64,000 nucleotides of DNA from Chitinophagaceae bacterium (GTDB lineage: Bacteria > Bacteroidota > Bacteroidia > Chitinophagales > Chitinophagaceae). Both the position numbers and the translations under genes were made by a program. The notes under the pieces were generated by a model. The model ran no database searches. It was given only the letters and a program-made list of their open reading frames with translations, and was not told where the DNA came from. Of the stretch, positions 43,817 to 53,306 are shown piece by piece. Location: NCBI GenBank assembly GCA_947454155.1, contig CANGIT010000003.1, forward strand, positions 62,001-126,000, written 5' to 3'. Position 1 is the stretch's first letter, and every line of letters begins with the position of its first letter.

Positions 43817-44278
43817 ATGACCAAGCGTATTTTGCTACCAGCCATTTTGTTTTTCTTTATCGCCATTATTGAATCTGGATGTAAGAAAGCCGCACCTCCA
43901 CAACAAGAAGTGACGGTCAATATCCTGGAACAATATTTTGACCAGAACATTCTCAACAAAGATTTCATTGTCAATTACGCCAAAGACCAAGGCAATGACA
44001 TCACTTCACAATACAGTGGCTGGGTATTCAGATTACTAAAAAATACTTATTATGATGGCCCCATGACAGCAGTGATCAATGGCGTCACTTATACAGGCAC
44101 CTGGAGCAGCAACTCCGATTATGGGAAACTGGTGATCAATATTACACAGCCCACACCACCGGCGCCAATGATTTTTCTTAACAGGGAGTGGCGATTTACC
44201 GAAAAAGCCCTTCCCATCATGAAACTGGCCCCTTGGGGAAGCACGGATGACACCCAGTTATTCATGGAAAGGCAATAA
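43817..44278 (+). CDS. Small lipoprotein of unknown function
   Basis: The start was set at ATG 43817. The 153-residue product begins with a basic and hydrophobic stretch and a lipobox ending in IIESGC, with the lipid-anchored cysteine followed by KK, which fits a membrane-anchored lipoprotein. Starts further upstream overlap the peptidase gene. The mature part is short and beta-rich, with no family that I recognise (FRLLKNTYYDGPMTAVINGV). It lies 98 bp before the large PKD protein gene. Confidence 0.7.
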   Translation: MTKRILLPAILFFFIAIIESGCKKAAPPQQEVTVNILEQYFDQNILNKDFIVNYAKDQGNDITSQYSGWVFRLLKNTYYDGPMTAVINGVTYTGTWSSNSDYGKLVINITQPTPPAPMIFLNREWRFTEKALPIMKLAPWGSTDDTQLFMERQ

Positions 44279-44376
44279 ATATTTCTGTTTTCACACAATT
44301 TTATAGACAAATAGGAGTTTATATGTATGGTCGGTGTAAAATCCGCCTCCATTCATAAAAACAAAAGTCCAATCCT

Positions 44377-47300
44377 ATGAACTTGACAAAATTGGCTCAC
44401 GCCAGTTGTGTTATGGTATTGTCTATTATCCTTAGTTTCAGTACCCAAGCTCAACTTTCAGCAAACTTCACAGCCACTCCCACTTCGGGATGTGCGCCAC
44501 TTCTGGTAACTTTCTCGGATCAGTCAACAGGCAACCCCAATTCATGGAAATGGGACCTGGGCAACGGAACCATTTCGCAGCTCCACAATCCTTCTGTGGT
44601 ATACTCCGATCCCGGACAGTATACCGTAAAACTTGTCATTAGGAATGCATCAGGCGCAGACTCTGTGGTGAGGACGCAGTATATTCATGTTTATACCAAA
44701 CCGACCGTGGTGATTGGCGCTTCAGATACCGCAGGATGTGCCCCGATGGTGGTACATTTTTCCGATTTGAGCAACCCAGGCAGCGGCACCAGCGCTTCTT
44801 GGCAATGGGATTTCGGCGATGGAAATTTCAGCACACAGCAAAACCCTACACATACCTATACTGCCACCGGCAGTTATAATGTTTCATTGATGGTGACAAA
44901 CAGTTTCGGCTGTACACAATCTTTGACACAAACACATTATATCAATATCACCAACAAGCCAACGGCCAGTTTCACGATTGGATCCACAGCCAATTGCGGC
45001 GCACCGTTGAATGTAAACTTCACCAACCAGTCTACCGGCATCGGTACACTTACCTATTTATGGTTTTTTGGTGATGGCGGCACAAGTACACAACCCAATC
45101 CTTCGCATACTTACCTGACTACAGGTACATTCTCTGTTCAGCTTGTTGTTTACAATCAAAGTGGCTGTACAGACACCATGGTAAGAGCTAATGCTTTCAC
45201 TATTGCTAATAATGTAACCCTCTTCAGTTCGCCTACAACTGTATGCGCCAACTCACCGGTGAGCATTACCAACAGCACCACTCCGGCCCCTGTGAATGTT
45301 AGCTGGAATTTCGGAGATGGTACAACATCCTCCAGTTTCACCCCAACAAAAACATACACAACACCCGGCACTTACGAAATAACAATGGTCAATAACTATG
45401 GCATCTGTATGGATTCCATGACCAGAAGCATTACTGTACTACCACAACCTGAAGCAGATTTCACCGCTTCTCCCACTTCCGCCTGCTATGCTCCGCTGAA
45501 TGTGAACTTTACGAACAACAGCACAGGTGCTACCACTTACCAATGGAGCTTTGGCGACAATACAACCAGCACTCAAGCCAATCCGATGCACACTTACAAC
45601 AGTCAAAGTGATTATGCTGTAACACTCACAGCAACAGGTGCCAATGGTTGTTCTATCGTAAAAACAAGATCAAACTATATCAATATTCATCTTCCGGTGG
45701 TAGCCATCGATTCTTTACCGAAGAAAGGATGCGCACCATTAACCTGGACTTTCCATCATAGTGTTTTGGGTGGAGATCCGATTGCCAGCTACCAATGGAA
45801 TTTTGGAGATGGCACCAGTTCAACGCAGCAAAGTCCAACCCACACTTTTGATGTTGGCCATTATGATATTCAATTGATCATCACTACTGTTTCAGGCTGT
45901 ACGGACACTGTAACTTATGTAAATGGGATAAAAGCCGGTGTAAGACCCCATGTGTCTTTCTCTGCCAACCCAACAGATGTTTGCGCTTTCACACCCGTTG
46001 TTTTCGCAGATTCTACTACTCCTGTTGGCGCAGCCAATCAATGGTACTGGGACTTTGGCGATGGCGGCACAAGTGTTAGTCAAAATCCACAACATACTTA
46101 TACTGATACCGGCTACATGAACATCATGCTGATAGCTTACAATGATGGCTGCGCAGATACATTGGTAAGAAACGACTATGTACACATCAACCCTCCAATT
46201 GCAAATTTCATCATCGAGAAGAACTGTTCTGAAAGAATGAAGCGCATTTTTCACGACAGGTCTATCGGAGCCGACACCTGGCTCTGGGAATTCGGTGATG
46301 GTCAAACCTCAGCAGATTCGAGTCCTGTGCATATTTACACCACCTCAGGCGTATACAACGTAAGACTAACCGTACACAATAACACAACCGGCTGCGATTT
46401 CACTAAAACAGCGAGCATTACAGTGGTAGATCAACACCCTTCGATAGTAGCTTCAGACACTGTGATATGCCGTGGTTCAACCATTGCATTCAGTGCAGGT
46501 GGTGCAACGCCATCATTATTTGCCTCCTTCAACTGGAATTTCGGCGACAATACCAGCGGTGCTGGCAATCCTATCAATAAAACTTATTATATCCCCGGAT
46601 TCTATACCATCAAATTGATTTCATCTGATAAAAATGGTTGCAGAGATACAGTGATTAAGCCCCGTTACATCACGGTAAACGGACCTACGGCTAATTTCGG
46701 CAGCTCGGTGACCAGCATTTGTTCCGGCAGCATCGCCAATTTCACAGACAGTTCTATTACAGACGGAAGAAATGGATGGGCTTATAGCGTATGGAATTTC
46801 GGTGACGGACAAACAGATACTTCACGTACAAGAAACGTGTCTCACATTTACAGCATTGGCGGATCTTTTACCGTAACCGTTACGGCATTTGACAGCAGCG
46901 GCTGCTCTAATCAAATGTCCAGAACCAACGTGATTACTGTATATCATCCAACTGCAGCTTTCAGCACATTCGACACTTTAAGCTGTCCCAGCAGAGATAT
47001 CACATTCATGAATAACTCAACCGGATCCGGCATCACCTACCAATGGAATTTTGGCGATGGTACCGCTTCAACCGACCAAAATCCAACTCACAGATATACC
47101 AGAAATGGCGCCTTCAATGTAAGACTGATTGTTACCGATATCAATGGATGTCGTGATACTATGGTAAGAAACAATTACATCAGAATTGTAACACCTTCAG
47201 CAAGATTTACAGCCAGCGATACTTTAGGCACTTGCCCTCCGTTGATTGTCAATTTCACCAACAATTCACTGAATTACACTTCTTATTCATGGAACTTTGG

Positions 47301-49179
47301 AGATGGCACCAATTCTTCGATAGCCAACCCTTCTCACTTCTATGCCATATCAGGAACCTTCCCTGCACAGCTTACCATTACAGGTCCTGGCGGATGCACA
47401 TCCACCAAAACCACCAACATTGTAGTAAGAGGTCCAAGAGGTAATTTCACTTATGGCGGATTGAGCGGTTGTGTACCTAAAACCGTAAACTTTACTGCCA
47501 ACGCCATCGGCGCCAGTACCTACATCTGGGACTTCAGTGATGGCAACACGCTGGTAACTAACGGACCTGTGCAAACGCATAATTACATTGTTGCGGGTTC
47601 CTTTGTACCCAAACTGATTCTGAAAGACACAGCGGGCTGTACGGTTCCCTTGATCGGAACAGATACCATCAGAACCTACGACCTGAATGCGGCCTTCAAT
47701 TTTAATGCGCCTGCATTCTGCGACAGAGGCAATGTACAGTTCAACAATACGACGACTAGCACTGACGTGATTACTGCCTACCAATGGAGTTTTGGCGATG
47801 GCAGCACTGCTAGCACACCCAACCCTTCACATCAATATAACACCAGCGGATTGTACTATCCTCAGCTGATCACACAATCTGTGCATGGTTGTGCAGATAC
47901 CATCCGCAGTACACAACCGGTGAGAGTGGTAGCTTCACCTCAACCCCAAATAGAACAAACCGCTAACGGATGCGTAGACCTTACCGTACGCTTCAATGCC
48001 AGATTGAGTACGCCTGATACATCGGCTATTAGCTGGAGCTGGAGCCTGGGCAACGGCAATACATCAACCCTGGTTACACCGGCGCCACAATTATATACTG
48101 CTGCGGGACAATACCCTATTCGATTGACAGCCACTAACAGCAACGGTTGTATAGGAACAGACACTTCAAGTGTAGAAGCCTATGCCATTCCTGTAATCAA
48201 TGCTGGAAACGACACCATGGTTTGTAAAGGGAGAGGTACTGCGTTGCATGCTACCGGCGGAGCCACTTACATTTGGAGCCCTGCCACCGCATTGAGCTGT
48301 ACCGATTGTGCGAGTCCTATCGCCAGCCCTGCAGACCCTATTACCTATCATTTGATTGGTCGTTCGGTTCATGGCTGTAGCAACACTGATTCAATTCGTG
48401 TATTGGTAAAATATCCGTTCCATATGGTGACCAGTCCTAAAGACTCTCTCTGTCTTGGTGGATCGGTAAGAATGGCTGCCAGCGGAGCTCACAGCTATGT
48501 GTGGTCGCCAACCACAGGATTAGATAATTCAGGATTATCTTCTCCCACCGCAACACCTGTACAATCTACCCGTTACATGGTAATCGGTACCGATGATAAA
48601 AACTGTTTCAAGGACACCGGCTATGTGCCCATCATTGTACACAACAATCCTACTGTAGAAGCAGGTGAAGACAGAACCATCAACGTAGGACAGACCGTAA
48701 CATTAAGACCCGTTCTTTCATCTGATGTAACTAGTGTAATATGGTCTCCTACAGGATCCATATTCATGAGTGCCCCTCCCGGCATCACAGTGAAGCCCAA
48801 CATGACTACCACTTATACAGTGCATGTGGCCAACAGAGGAGGATGTACCGCCACTGACCAGCTGACAGTAAACGTGCTTTGTAACGGTGCCAATCTGTTC
48901 ATCCCCAACACATTCTCGCCCAACCACGATGGCATGAACGATCTCTTCTACCCCAGAGGTACAGGCATCTTCACCATCAAGAGCATCAAGATCTTCTCAC
49001 GCTGGGGAGAGCTGGTGTTTGAAAAGGCCAACTTCAATGCCAACGACGCCACCAAGGCCTGGGACGGCACCTACAAAGGCAGAAGTATGAACCCTGATGT
49101 GTTTGTGTATGTAGTGGATGTAATGTGTGATAATAATGCCGTGCTCACATTCAAAGGAAATGTGGCGCTGATCAAATAA
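44377..49179 (+). CDS. Giant PKD-repeat surface protein with type IX secretion (T9SS type B) C-terminal domain
   Basis: The 1600-residue protein has a signal peptide ending near STQAQ (residue 27). I count about fifteen PKD repeats, recognised by the W-x-FGDG / NP-x-HTY / G-x-Y motifs (WDFGDG, WNFGDG). Three Ig-like modules with conserved cysteines and a YxWSP motif follow, then a CHU_C/gliding-type C-terminal domain (FIPNTFSPNHDGMNDLFYP, then IFSRWGELVFEK, WDGTYKGR). It is exported through T9SS and held at or released from the surface, likely as an adhesin. The next gene encodes a PorP/SprF protein, the expected partner. Confidence 0.94.
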   Translation: MNLTKLAHASCVMVLSIILSFSTQAQLSANFTATPTSGCAPLLVTFSDQSTGNPNSWKWDLGNGTISQLHNPSVVYSDPGQYTVKLVIRNASGADSVVRTQYIHVYTKPTVVIGASDTAGCAPMVVHFSDLSNPGSGTSASWQWDFGDGNFSTQQNPTHTYTATGSYNVSLMVTNSFGCTQSLTQTHYINITNKPTASFTIGSTANCGAPLNVNFTNQSTGIGTLTYLWFFGDGGTSTQPNPSHTYLTTGTFSVQLVVYNQSGCTDTMVRANAFTIANNVTLFSSPTTVCANSPVSITNSTTPAPVNVSWNFGDGTTSSSFTPTKTYTTPGTYEITMVNNYGICMDSMTRSITVLPQPEADFTASPTSACYAPLNVNFTNNSTGATTYQWSFGDNTTSTQANPMHTYNSQSDYAVTLTATGANGCSIVKTRSNYINIHLPVVAIDSLPKKGCAPLTWTFHHSVLGGDPIASYQWNFGDGTSSTQQSPTHTFDVGHYDIQLIITTVSGCTDTVTYVNGIKAGVRPHVSFSANPTDVCAFTPVVFADSTTPVGAANQWYWDFGDGGTSVSQNPQHTYTDTGYMNIMLIAYNDGCADTLVRNDYVHINPPIANFIIEKNCSERMKRIFHDRSIGADTWLWEFGDGQTSADSSPVHIYTTSGVYNVRLTVHNNTTGCDFTKTASITVVDQHPSIVASDTVICRGSTIAFSAGGATPSLFASFNWNFGDNTSGAGNPINKTYYIPGFYTIKLISSDKNGCRDTVIKPRYITVNGPTANFGSSVTSICSGSIANFTDSSITDGRNGWAYSVWNFGDGQTDTSRTRNVSHIYSIGGSFTVTVTAFDSSGCSNQMSRTNVITVYHPTAAFSTFDTLSCPSRDITFMNNSTGSGITYQWNFGDGTASTDQNPTHRYTRNGAFNVRLIVTDINGCRDTMVRNNYIRIVTPSARFTASDTLGTCPPLIVNFTNNSLNYTSYSWNFGDGTNSSIANPSHFYAISGTFPAQLTITGPGGCTSTKTTNIVVRGPRGNFTYGGLSGCVPKTVNFTANAIGASTYIWDFSDGNTLVTNGPVQTHNYIVAGSFVPKLILKDTAGCTVPLIGTDTIRTYDLNAAFNFNAPAFCDRGNVQFNNTTTSTDVITAYQWSFGDGSTASTPNPSHQYNTSGLYYPQLITQSVHGCADTIRSTQPVRVVASPQPQIEQTANGCVDLTVRFNARLSTPDTSAISWSWSLGNGNTSTLVTPAPQLYTAAGQYPIRLTATNSNGCIGTDTSSVEAYAIPVINAGNDTMVCKGRGTALHATGGATYIWSPATALSCTDCASPIASPADPITYHLIGRSVHGCSNTDSIRVLVKYPFHMVTSPKDSLCLGGSVRMAASGAHSYVWSPTTGLDNSGLSSPTATPVQSTRYMVIGTDDKNCFKDTGYVPIIVHNNPTVEAGEDRTINVGQTVTLRPVLSSDVTSVIWSPTGSIFMSAPPGITVKPNMTTTYTVHVANRGGCTATDQLTVNVLCNGANLFIPNTFSPNHDGMNDLFYPRGTGIFTIKSIKIFSRWGELVFEKANFNANDATKAWDGTYKGRSMNPDVFVYVVDVMCDNNAVLTFKGNVALIK

Positions 49180-49334
49180 TAAAGAGTTTTGTTTTTATGA
49201 AAGAATGAACAAGTCAAGGCTTGTATTCCTACAGGCCTTCCCTTTTCTTCTTACAAAAATAATCCGTTAGACAAGACAATAAAATCAGTATATTTTCGTT
49301 TATACATTACCGTTATCTAAACCCTTCCGACCCC

Positions 49335-50363
49335 ATGAAACAATTAAACAAATATCTTCTGCCCGCCGCGCTGCTTTTGTCGGCCTTCGGCACCAGGGCG
49401 CAAGATTTACACTTCTCACAAATCTTCGAAACGCCGCTGTTAAGAAATCCTTCACTGGCTGGCATCTTCACCGGAGACATCAGATTTCAGTCGGTTTACC
49501 GCACCCAGTGGAACAGCGTTACCGTTCCTTATCAGACCACTTCGGTAAGCGGCGAATTCAAAAAACAACTGAATGGAGGCGACGATTTCCTGACCATCGG
49601 AGGACAGATATTATACGACAAAGCCGGTACCATAGCGCTCACCAGCACACAGGTACTGCCGGCCATCAACTATAACAAATCGCTGAGTCAGGTTAAGAAT
49701 GTGTATCTGTCGCTCGGATTCATGGGAGGATTGGTGCAACGCAGATTCGACAGAAGCAAAATGACCACCAACAATCAATTTGACGGTATCGGTTTCAATG
49801 GCAGTCTGGCTGACGGCGAAACGCTCACCACCCCATCCTATTCCTACTTCGACGGTAGTGTGGGCATGAGTCTGAATTCTCAAATCGGCGAAAACGACAA
49901 CAATAACTTTTTCATCGGCCTTGCTTACCATCATTTCAACAAAGCCAAAAAAATCTCTTTCTACAACAGCACAAAAGAAGCAATGACACCAAAATGGGTA
50001 GCATCAGGAGGAGTCAGGGTGAGTATGACCACCCGATCTTTTTTCACGCTCCAGGCTGACTGCTCCAAGCAGGGCAGCAGCACGGAGATCGTGGGAGGCG
50101 CTTTGTACTCTATCAAGCTGAGTGAAGCCGATGACAATAGCTATCTCATTCACGCCGGAGCTTACATGAGATGGAAAGATGCCATCATTCCGGTTGCCAA
50201 AATTGAATTCAAACCTTTTGCAGTAGCTGTAAGTTATGATGCCAACATCTCGCAATTGAAAACTTCCAGCAATGGTCAGGGTGGATTTGAACTCTCCCTT
50301 ACCTATCAGCAAAACAAAAAGAACAACAGCAGTTTAGATGCCATAAGATGTCCAAAATTCTAA
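49335..50363 (+). CDS. PorP/SprF-type outer membrane protein, partner of the PKD protein
   Basis: The 342-residue protein has a signal peptide ending near GTRAQ, then the family start DLHFSQIFETPLLRNPSLAGIFTGDIRF, QYRTQW-like YRTQWNSV, and repeated amphipathic beta strands to a C-terminal FELSLTYQ strand. PorP/SprF proteins form an outer-membrane barrel needed for surface attachment of SprB-like T9SS substrates. It is in order and strand with the PKD gene, 155 bp upstream, and is probably part of the same operon. A terminator follows at 50432. Confidence 0.92.
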   Translation: MKQLNKYLLPAALLLSAFGTRAQDLHFSQIFETPLLRNPSLAGIFTGDIRFQSVYRTQWNSVTVPYQTTSVSGEFKKQLNGGDDFLTIGGQILYDKAGTIALTSTQVLPAINYNKSLSQVKNVYLSLGFMGGLVQRRFDRSKMTTNNQFDGIGFNGSLADGETLTTPSYSYFDGSVGMSLNSQIGENDNNNFFIGLAYHHFNKAKKISFYNSTKEAMTPKWVASGGVRVSMTTRSFFTLQADCSKQGSSTEIVGGALYSIKLSEADDNSYLIHAGAYMRWKDAIIPVAKIEFKPFAVAVSYDANISQLKTSSNGQGGFELSLTYQQNKKNNSSLDAIRCPKF

Positions 50364-50431
50364 AAACAATAGATCAATTCCTGTAGACCATTATCAAAGT
50401 ATTTGTTTTTATGGATTGTTTGGATAACAGT

Positions 50432-50464
50432 AGGCTCCGTTTATTACGGGGCCTTGCTGTTTTT
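50432..50464 (+). terminator. Intrinsic terminator after the PorP gene
   Basis: AGGCTCCGT-TTATT-ACGGGGCCT forms a 9-bp stem with one G·U pair. A T-run begins 6 bp after the stem. Confidence 0.65.
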
Positions 50465-50528
50465 TCTGGTTTTCATAAACTTTTTAAAGGAAGTGTTGTT
50501 TATTTTTGCAAACTAAAACAATTACCAC

Positions 50529-51005
50529 ATGTCGTTACAAATTGGATCTCAAGCCCCTTCTTTCAGTCTATATGCTTCAATGAAAGAAAAAATCAGCCTC
50601 AGCGATTTTTCCGGAAAGCAAAATGTATTGGTGTTATTCTTTCCTCAGGCATTTACGGGAGTTTGTACAAAAGAACTCTGCGCCGTTAGAGATGATATCA
50701 GCAAATACCAACATGCCAATGCCCAGGTGCTGGCTATATCGGTGGATTCTGTTTTCACTTTGGCCAAATTCAAAGAAGAACAGGGCCTTAATTTTCCCCT
50801 GCTCAGCGATTTCAATAAAGAAGCCTCAACCGTATATGGTTCCATCTATGCGTCTTTCACAGATATGGGTATGAAAGGCGTGAGTAAAAGATCGGCCTTC
50901 ATTATCGACAAAGAAGGCGTTATTCAATACGCTGAAGTACTGGAAAGCGCAGGAGATGTTCCTAATTTTGAAGCAATAAATGAGGTTTTAGCCCGTTTAT
51001 CTTGA
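50529..51005 (+). CDS. Peroxiredoxin (AhpE/BCP-like)
   Basis: The 158-residue protein has the thiol peroxidase motif FFPQAFTGVCTKELC, with the peroxidatic cysteine at C46 and a second cysteine at C51, the five-residue spacing seen in BCP-type enzymes. The SFSLYASMKEKISLSDFSGK start is typical of redoxin proteins. It reduces hydrogen peroxide or organic peroxides in the cytoplasm. A terminator hairpin follows. Confidence 0.93.
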   Translation: MSLQIGSQAPSFSLYASMKEKISLSDFSGKQNVLVLFFPQAFTGVCTKELCAVRDDISKYQHANAQVLAISVDSVFTLAKFKEEQGLNFPLLSDFNKEASTVYGSIYASFTDMGMKGVSKRSAFIIDKEGVIQYAEVLESAGDVPNFEAINEVLARLS

Positions 51006-51020
51006 TAAATATGATTTTTT

Positions 51021-51060
51021 TAGGGCAAAAGGATGGTTATTAATCTTTTTGCCCTAATTT
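51021..51060. terminator. Long hairpin terminator after the peroxiredoxin gene
   Basis: TAGGGCAAAAGGAT (51021-51034) and ATCTTTTTGCCCTA (51043-51056) pair along 14 positions with one G·U. T-rich sequence lies on both sides. Confidence 0.65.
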
Positions 51061-51090
51061 TATATACAGTATAACTAACAAATTATTGCG

Positions 51091-51426
51091 TTGAAAAAAT
51101 TTCTGTTCATAGCATTACTTCTCACAATGATATCCTCGGGCTCATTTGCCCAAAACAGGATGGTCAATGAACAGGCGCCTCATCTCATACGTTTCTATCC
51201 CAATCCAGCAACCGCCATCATCAATTTTGACTACCAAAAAGGGTTTGATGCGGCATATTCACTGACCATTTACAATTTCATGGGTAAGAAGGTATATGAA
51301 ATGAAAAACACACCTTCACGCTTCAATGTCAATTTGGAAGATTTTTTCCGTGGCATCTATATCTTTCAACTGCGCAATAAAAACGGACAAATCATCGAGT
51401 CCGGTAAATTTCAGGTAGTTAAATAA
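51091..51426 (+). CDS. Small secreted protein with T9SS type A sorting domain
   Basis: The 111-residue protein begins at TTG 51091, because only this start gives the full signal peptide KKFLFIALLLTMISSGSFAQ; the first ATG lies inside it. The rest is one Por_secre_tail-type domain: FYPNPATAIINFDY, SLTIYNFMGKKVYEM, FFRGIYIFQLRNKNG, ending KFQVV. So the product is a bare sorting domain without cargo. It may be a remnant of a larger protein or a genuine minimal T9SS substrate. Confidence 0.8.
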   Translation: MKKFLFIALLLTMISSGSFAQNRMVNEQAPHLIRFYPNPATAIINFDYQKGFDAAYSLTIYNFMGKKVYEMKNTPSRFNVNLEDFFRGIYIFQLRNKNGQIIESGKFQVVK

Positions 51427-51489
51427 TTTCTCCACTTCAGAATTGTCTTACTTATTTACTCCTTCGTGTCAATTTGGCTTATTTTATTC

Positions 51490-51520
51490 ATTGGCAATAT
51501 GTTTGACAATATTAGCTTTG
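51490..51520 (+). promoter_or_regulatory. Promoter of grpE
   Basis: ATTG (51490-51493), 19 bp, then TAGCTTTG (51513-51520) matches TTTG-N19-TAnnTTTG with one deviation. It ends 22 bp before the grpE start. No CIRCE element was seen. Confidence 0.6.
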
Positions 51521-51542
51521 CACATCAAATTATTAATTAGCT

Positions 51543-52088
51543 ATGGAAGAAAATATACCCGCTGAATTAACTTGCCCTAAATGCGGCGAGGTAATTGAAA
51601 ATTCGAATGGTCAGGATGCTGTTGCCAATGATGAAACCGCCGCAGATGCAGCATCAAAAACAGCTTCACAATTTAAAGAATGGGAAGACAAATACCTTCG
51701 TCTTTTTGCCGAATTCGATAATTATAAAAGACGTACTGCCCGTGAAATACTGGATATCAGGATGACGGCCGCCAAAGATCTGATGGTTTCACTGCTAGAT
51801 GTATTGGACAATTGCGAAAGAGCAGAAAAACAAATCAAAAGTACTGTAGAAAATGAGGTCACCAGTGGCACATTGCTAGTATTCAACCAACTCAGAAACA
51901 CACTTACCCAAAGGGGATTAAAACCTATGGAAAGCTTGCATGAAGATTTTGATGTGGAAAAGCATGAAGCCATCACACAAGTGGAAGTACCTGAAAACCT
52001 TAAAGGCAAAGTAATAGACGAATTGATGAAAGGCTATTACCTCAATGACAAGATCATCAGATTTGCCAAGGTGGTTGTAGGGCAATAA
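51543..52088 (+). CDS. grpE: Nucleotide exchange factor GrpE
   Basis: The 181-residue protein has an N-terminal acidic, cysteine-containing extension (LTCPKCGEVIENSNG, about 8-25), a long dimerising helix (about 40-95, YLRLFAEFDNYKRRTAREIL), and the C-terminal beta wing KPMESLHEDFDVEKHEAITQ. It releases ADP from DnaK. The CPKCGE at the N-terminus is unusual but lies in a poorly conserved part. dnaJ follows 37 bp downstream, so they are one operon. Confidence 0.95.
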   Translation: MEENIPAELTCPKCGEVIENSNGQDAVANDETAADAASKTASQFKEWEDKYLRLFAEFDNYKRRTAREILDIRMTAAKDLMVSLLDVLDNCERAEKQIKSTVENEVTSGTLLVFNQLRNTLTQRGLKPMESLHEDFDVEKHEAITQVEVPENLKGKVIDELMKGYYLNDKIIRFAKVVVGQ

Positions 52089-52125
52089 TTCACAATAAAA
52101 ATCAAATTCCATTATCTCCAACAAC

Positions 52126-53304
52126 ATGTCAAACAAAAGAGATTTTTACGAAATATTGGGTGTAAGCAAAAACGCTTCGGCGGATGAAATTAAAAAAGCT
52201 TACCGCAAGGTAGCCATGCAATATCATCCCGACCGCAATCCCGGCGACAAGGCTGCAGAAGAAAAATTCAAGGAGGCGGCTGAAGCTTATGAGATATTGA
52301 GCGATAACGATAAGAAGGCCCAATACGACCGTTTCGGACACAATGCTTTTGGTCCTGGAAGAGGCGGCCAAGGTGGTGGCTTTAGCGGCGGCGGCATGAA
52401 CATGGATGATATATTCAGTCAGTTTGGCGATATATTCGGTGATGAAGGATTCGGTAGTTTCTTTGGCGGCGGTGGTGGCAGAAGAGGCGGTGGTAGCAGA
52501 ACTTCCGGTGGAAGCAGAGGTAGCAACCTTCGTGTGAAGTTGAAGATGAATTTTGAAGAAATGGCCAAAGGCGCCAACAAGACAATCAAGATCAAAAAAT
52601 ATGTTCGCTGTACCACTTGCAGTGGTAGTGGCGCAAAAGACAAAAACAGTGTACAAACCTGCGGTACTTGTCAGGGTAGTGGTCAGGTGAGAAGAGTACA
52701 AAGCACTTTTTTAGGACAAATGCAAACTGTTACCACTTGTCCCACCTGTAACGGCGATGGCACTACCATAACGGCAAAATGTAACAGCTGTAAAGGCGAA
52801 GGAAGGGTGTTTGGTGAAGAAACAGTAAATATCGACATTCCGGCAGGCGTGTACGACGGACTTCAGTTAAGCATTCAGGGAAAAGGAAATGCCGGTGAAA
52901 GAGGTGGCAGCTTTGGCGACATCATTGTGCAAGTGGAAGAAGAACCACACCCTCAGTTACAACGCGATGGACTTAATGTAGCTTTTGATTTATACATTTC
53001 ATTTCCGGATGCGGTATTCGGCACCCAGATTGAAGTACCTACCATTGATGGCAGAGCAAAAATTAAAATACCTGCAGGCACACAAAGTGGCAAGATATTC
53101 CGATTGAAAGGCAAAGGGTTTCCTCACATCAACAGTTATGAAAAAGGTGATCAGTTGATACATGTCAACATCTGGACTCCACAAGAAGTTTCTGCCGAAG
53201 AAAAAGCAATGCTGGAAAAAATGAGCAAGTCGGGCAACTTTGAACCTAAGCCTGAGAAAAATGAAAAATCATTTTTTGACAAGGTGAGAGAGATGTTCAA
53301 CTGA
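52126..53304 (+). CDS. dnaJ: Chaperone DnaJ (type A Hsp40)
   Basis: The 392-residue protein has the J domain (about 4-70) with HPD in [10 protein letters not shown], a G/F-rich linker (about 75-130), and four zinc motifs of the form CxxCxGxG ([32 protein letters not shown], about 163-225). It ends with the C-terminal substrate domains. It stimulates DnaK ATPase and binds unfolded proteins. It is complete and co-operonic with grpE. Its stop lies 2 bp from the convergent VWA gene. Confidence 0.97.
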   Translation: MSNKRDFYEILGVSKNASADEIKKAYRKVAMQYHPDRNPGDKAAEEKFKEAAEAYEILSDNDKKAQYDRFGHNAFGPGRGGQGGGFSGGGMNMDDIFSQFGDIFGDEGFGSFFGGGGGRRGGGSRTSGGSRGSNLRVKLKMNFEEMAKGANKTIKIKKYVRCTTCSGSGAKDKNSVQTCGTCQGSGQVRRVQSTFLGQMQTVTTCPTCNGDGTTITAKCNSCKGEGRVFGEETVNIDIPAGVYDGLQLSIQGKGNAGERGGSFGDIIVQVEEEPHPQLQRDGLNVAFDLYISFPDAVFGTQIEVPTIDGRAKIKIPAGTQSGKIFRLKGKGFPHINSYEKGDQLIHVNIWTPQEVSAEEKAMLEKMSKSGNFEPKPEKNEKSFFDKVREMFN

Positions 53305-53306
53305 TA

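Noticed and set aside
52129..52701. 190-codon open frame on the − strand opposite dnaJ
   Set aside because: Its Ser/Thr/Ala-rich sequence is the antisense of the DnaJ glycine-rich and zinc regions. No independent evidence.
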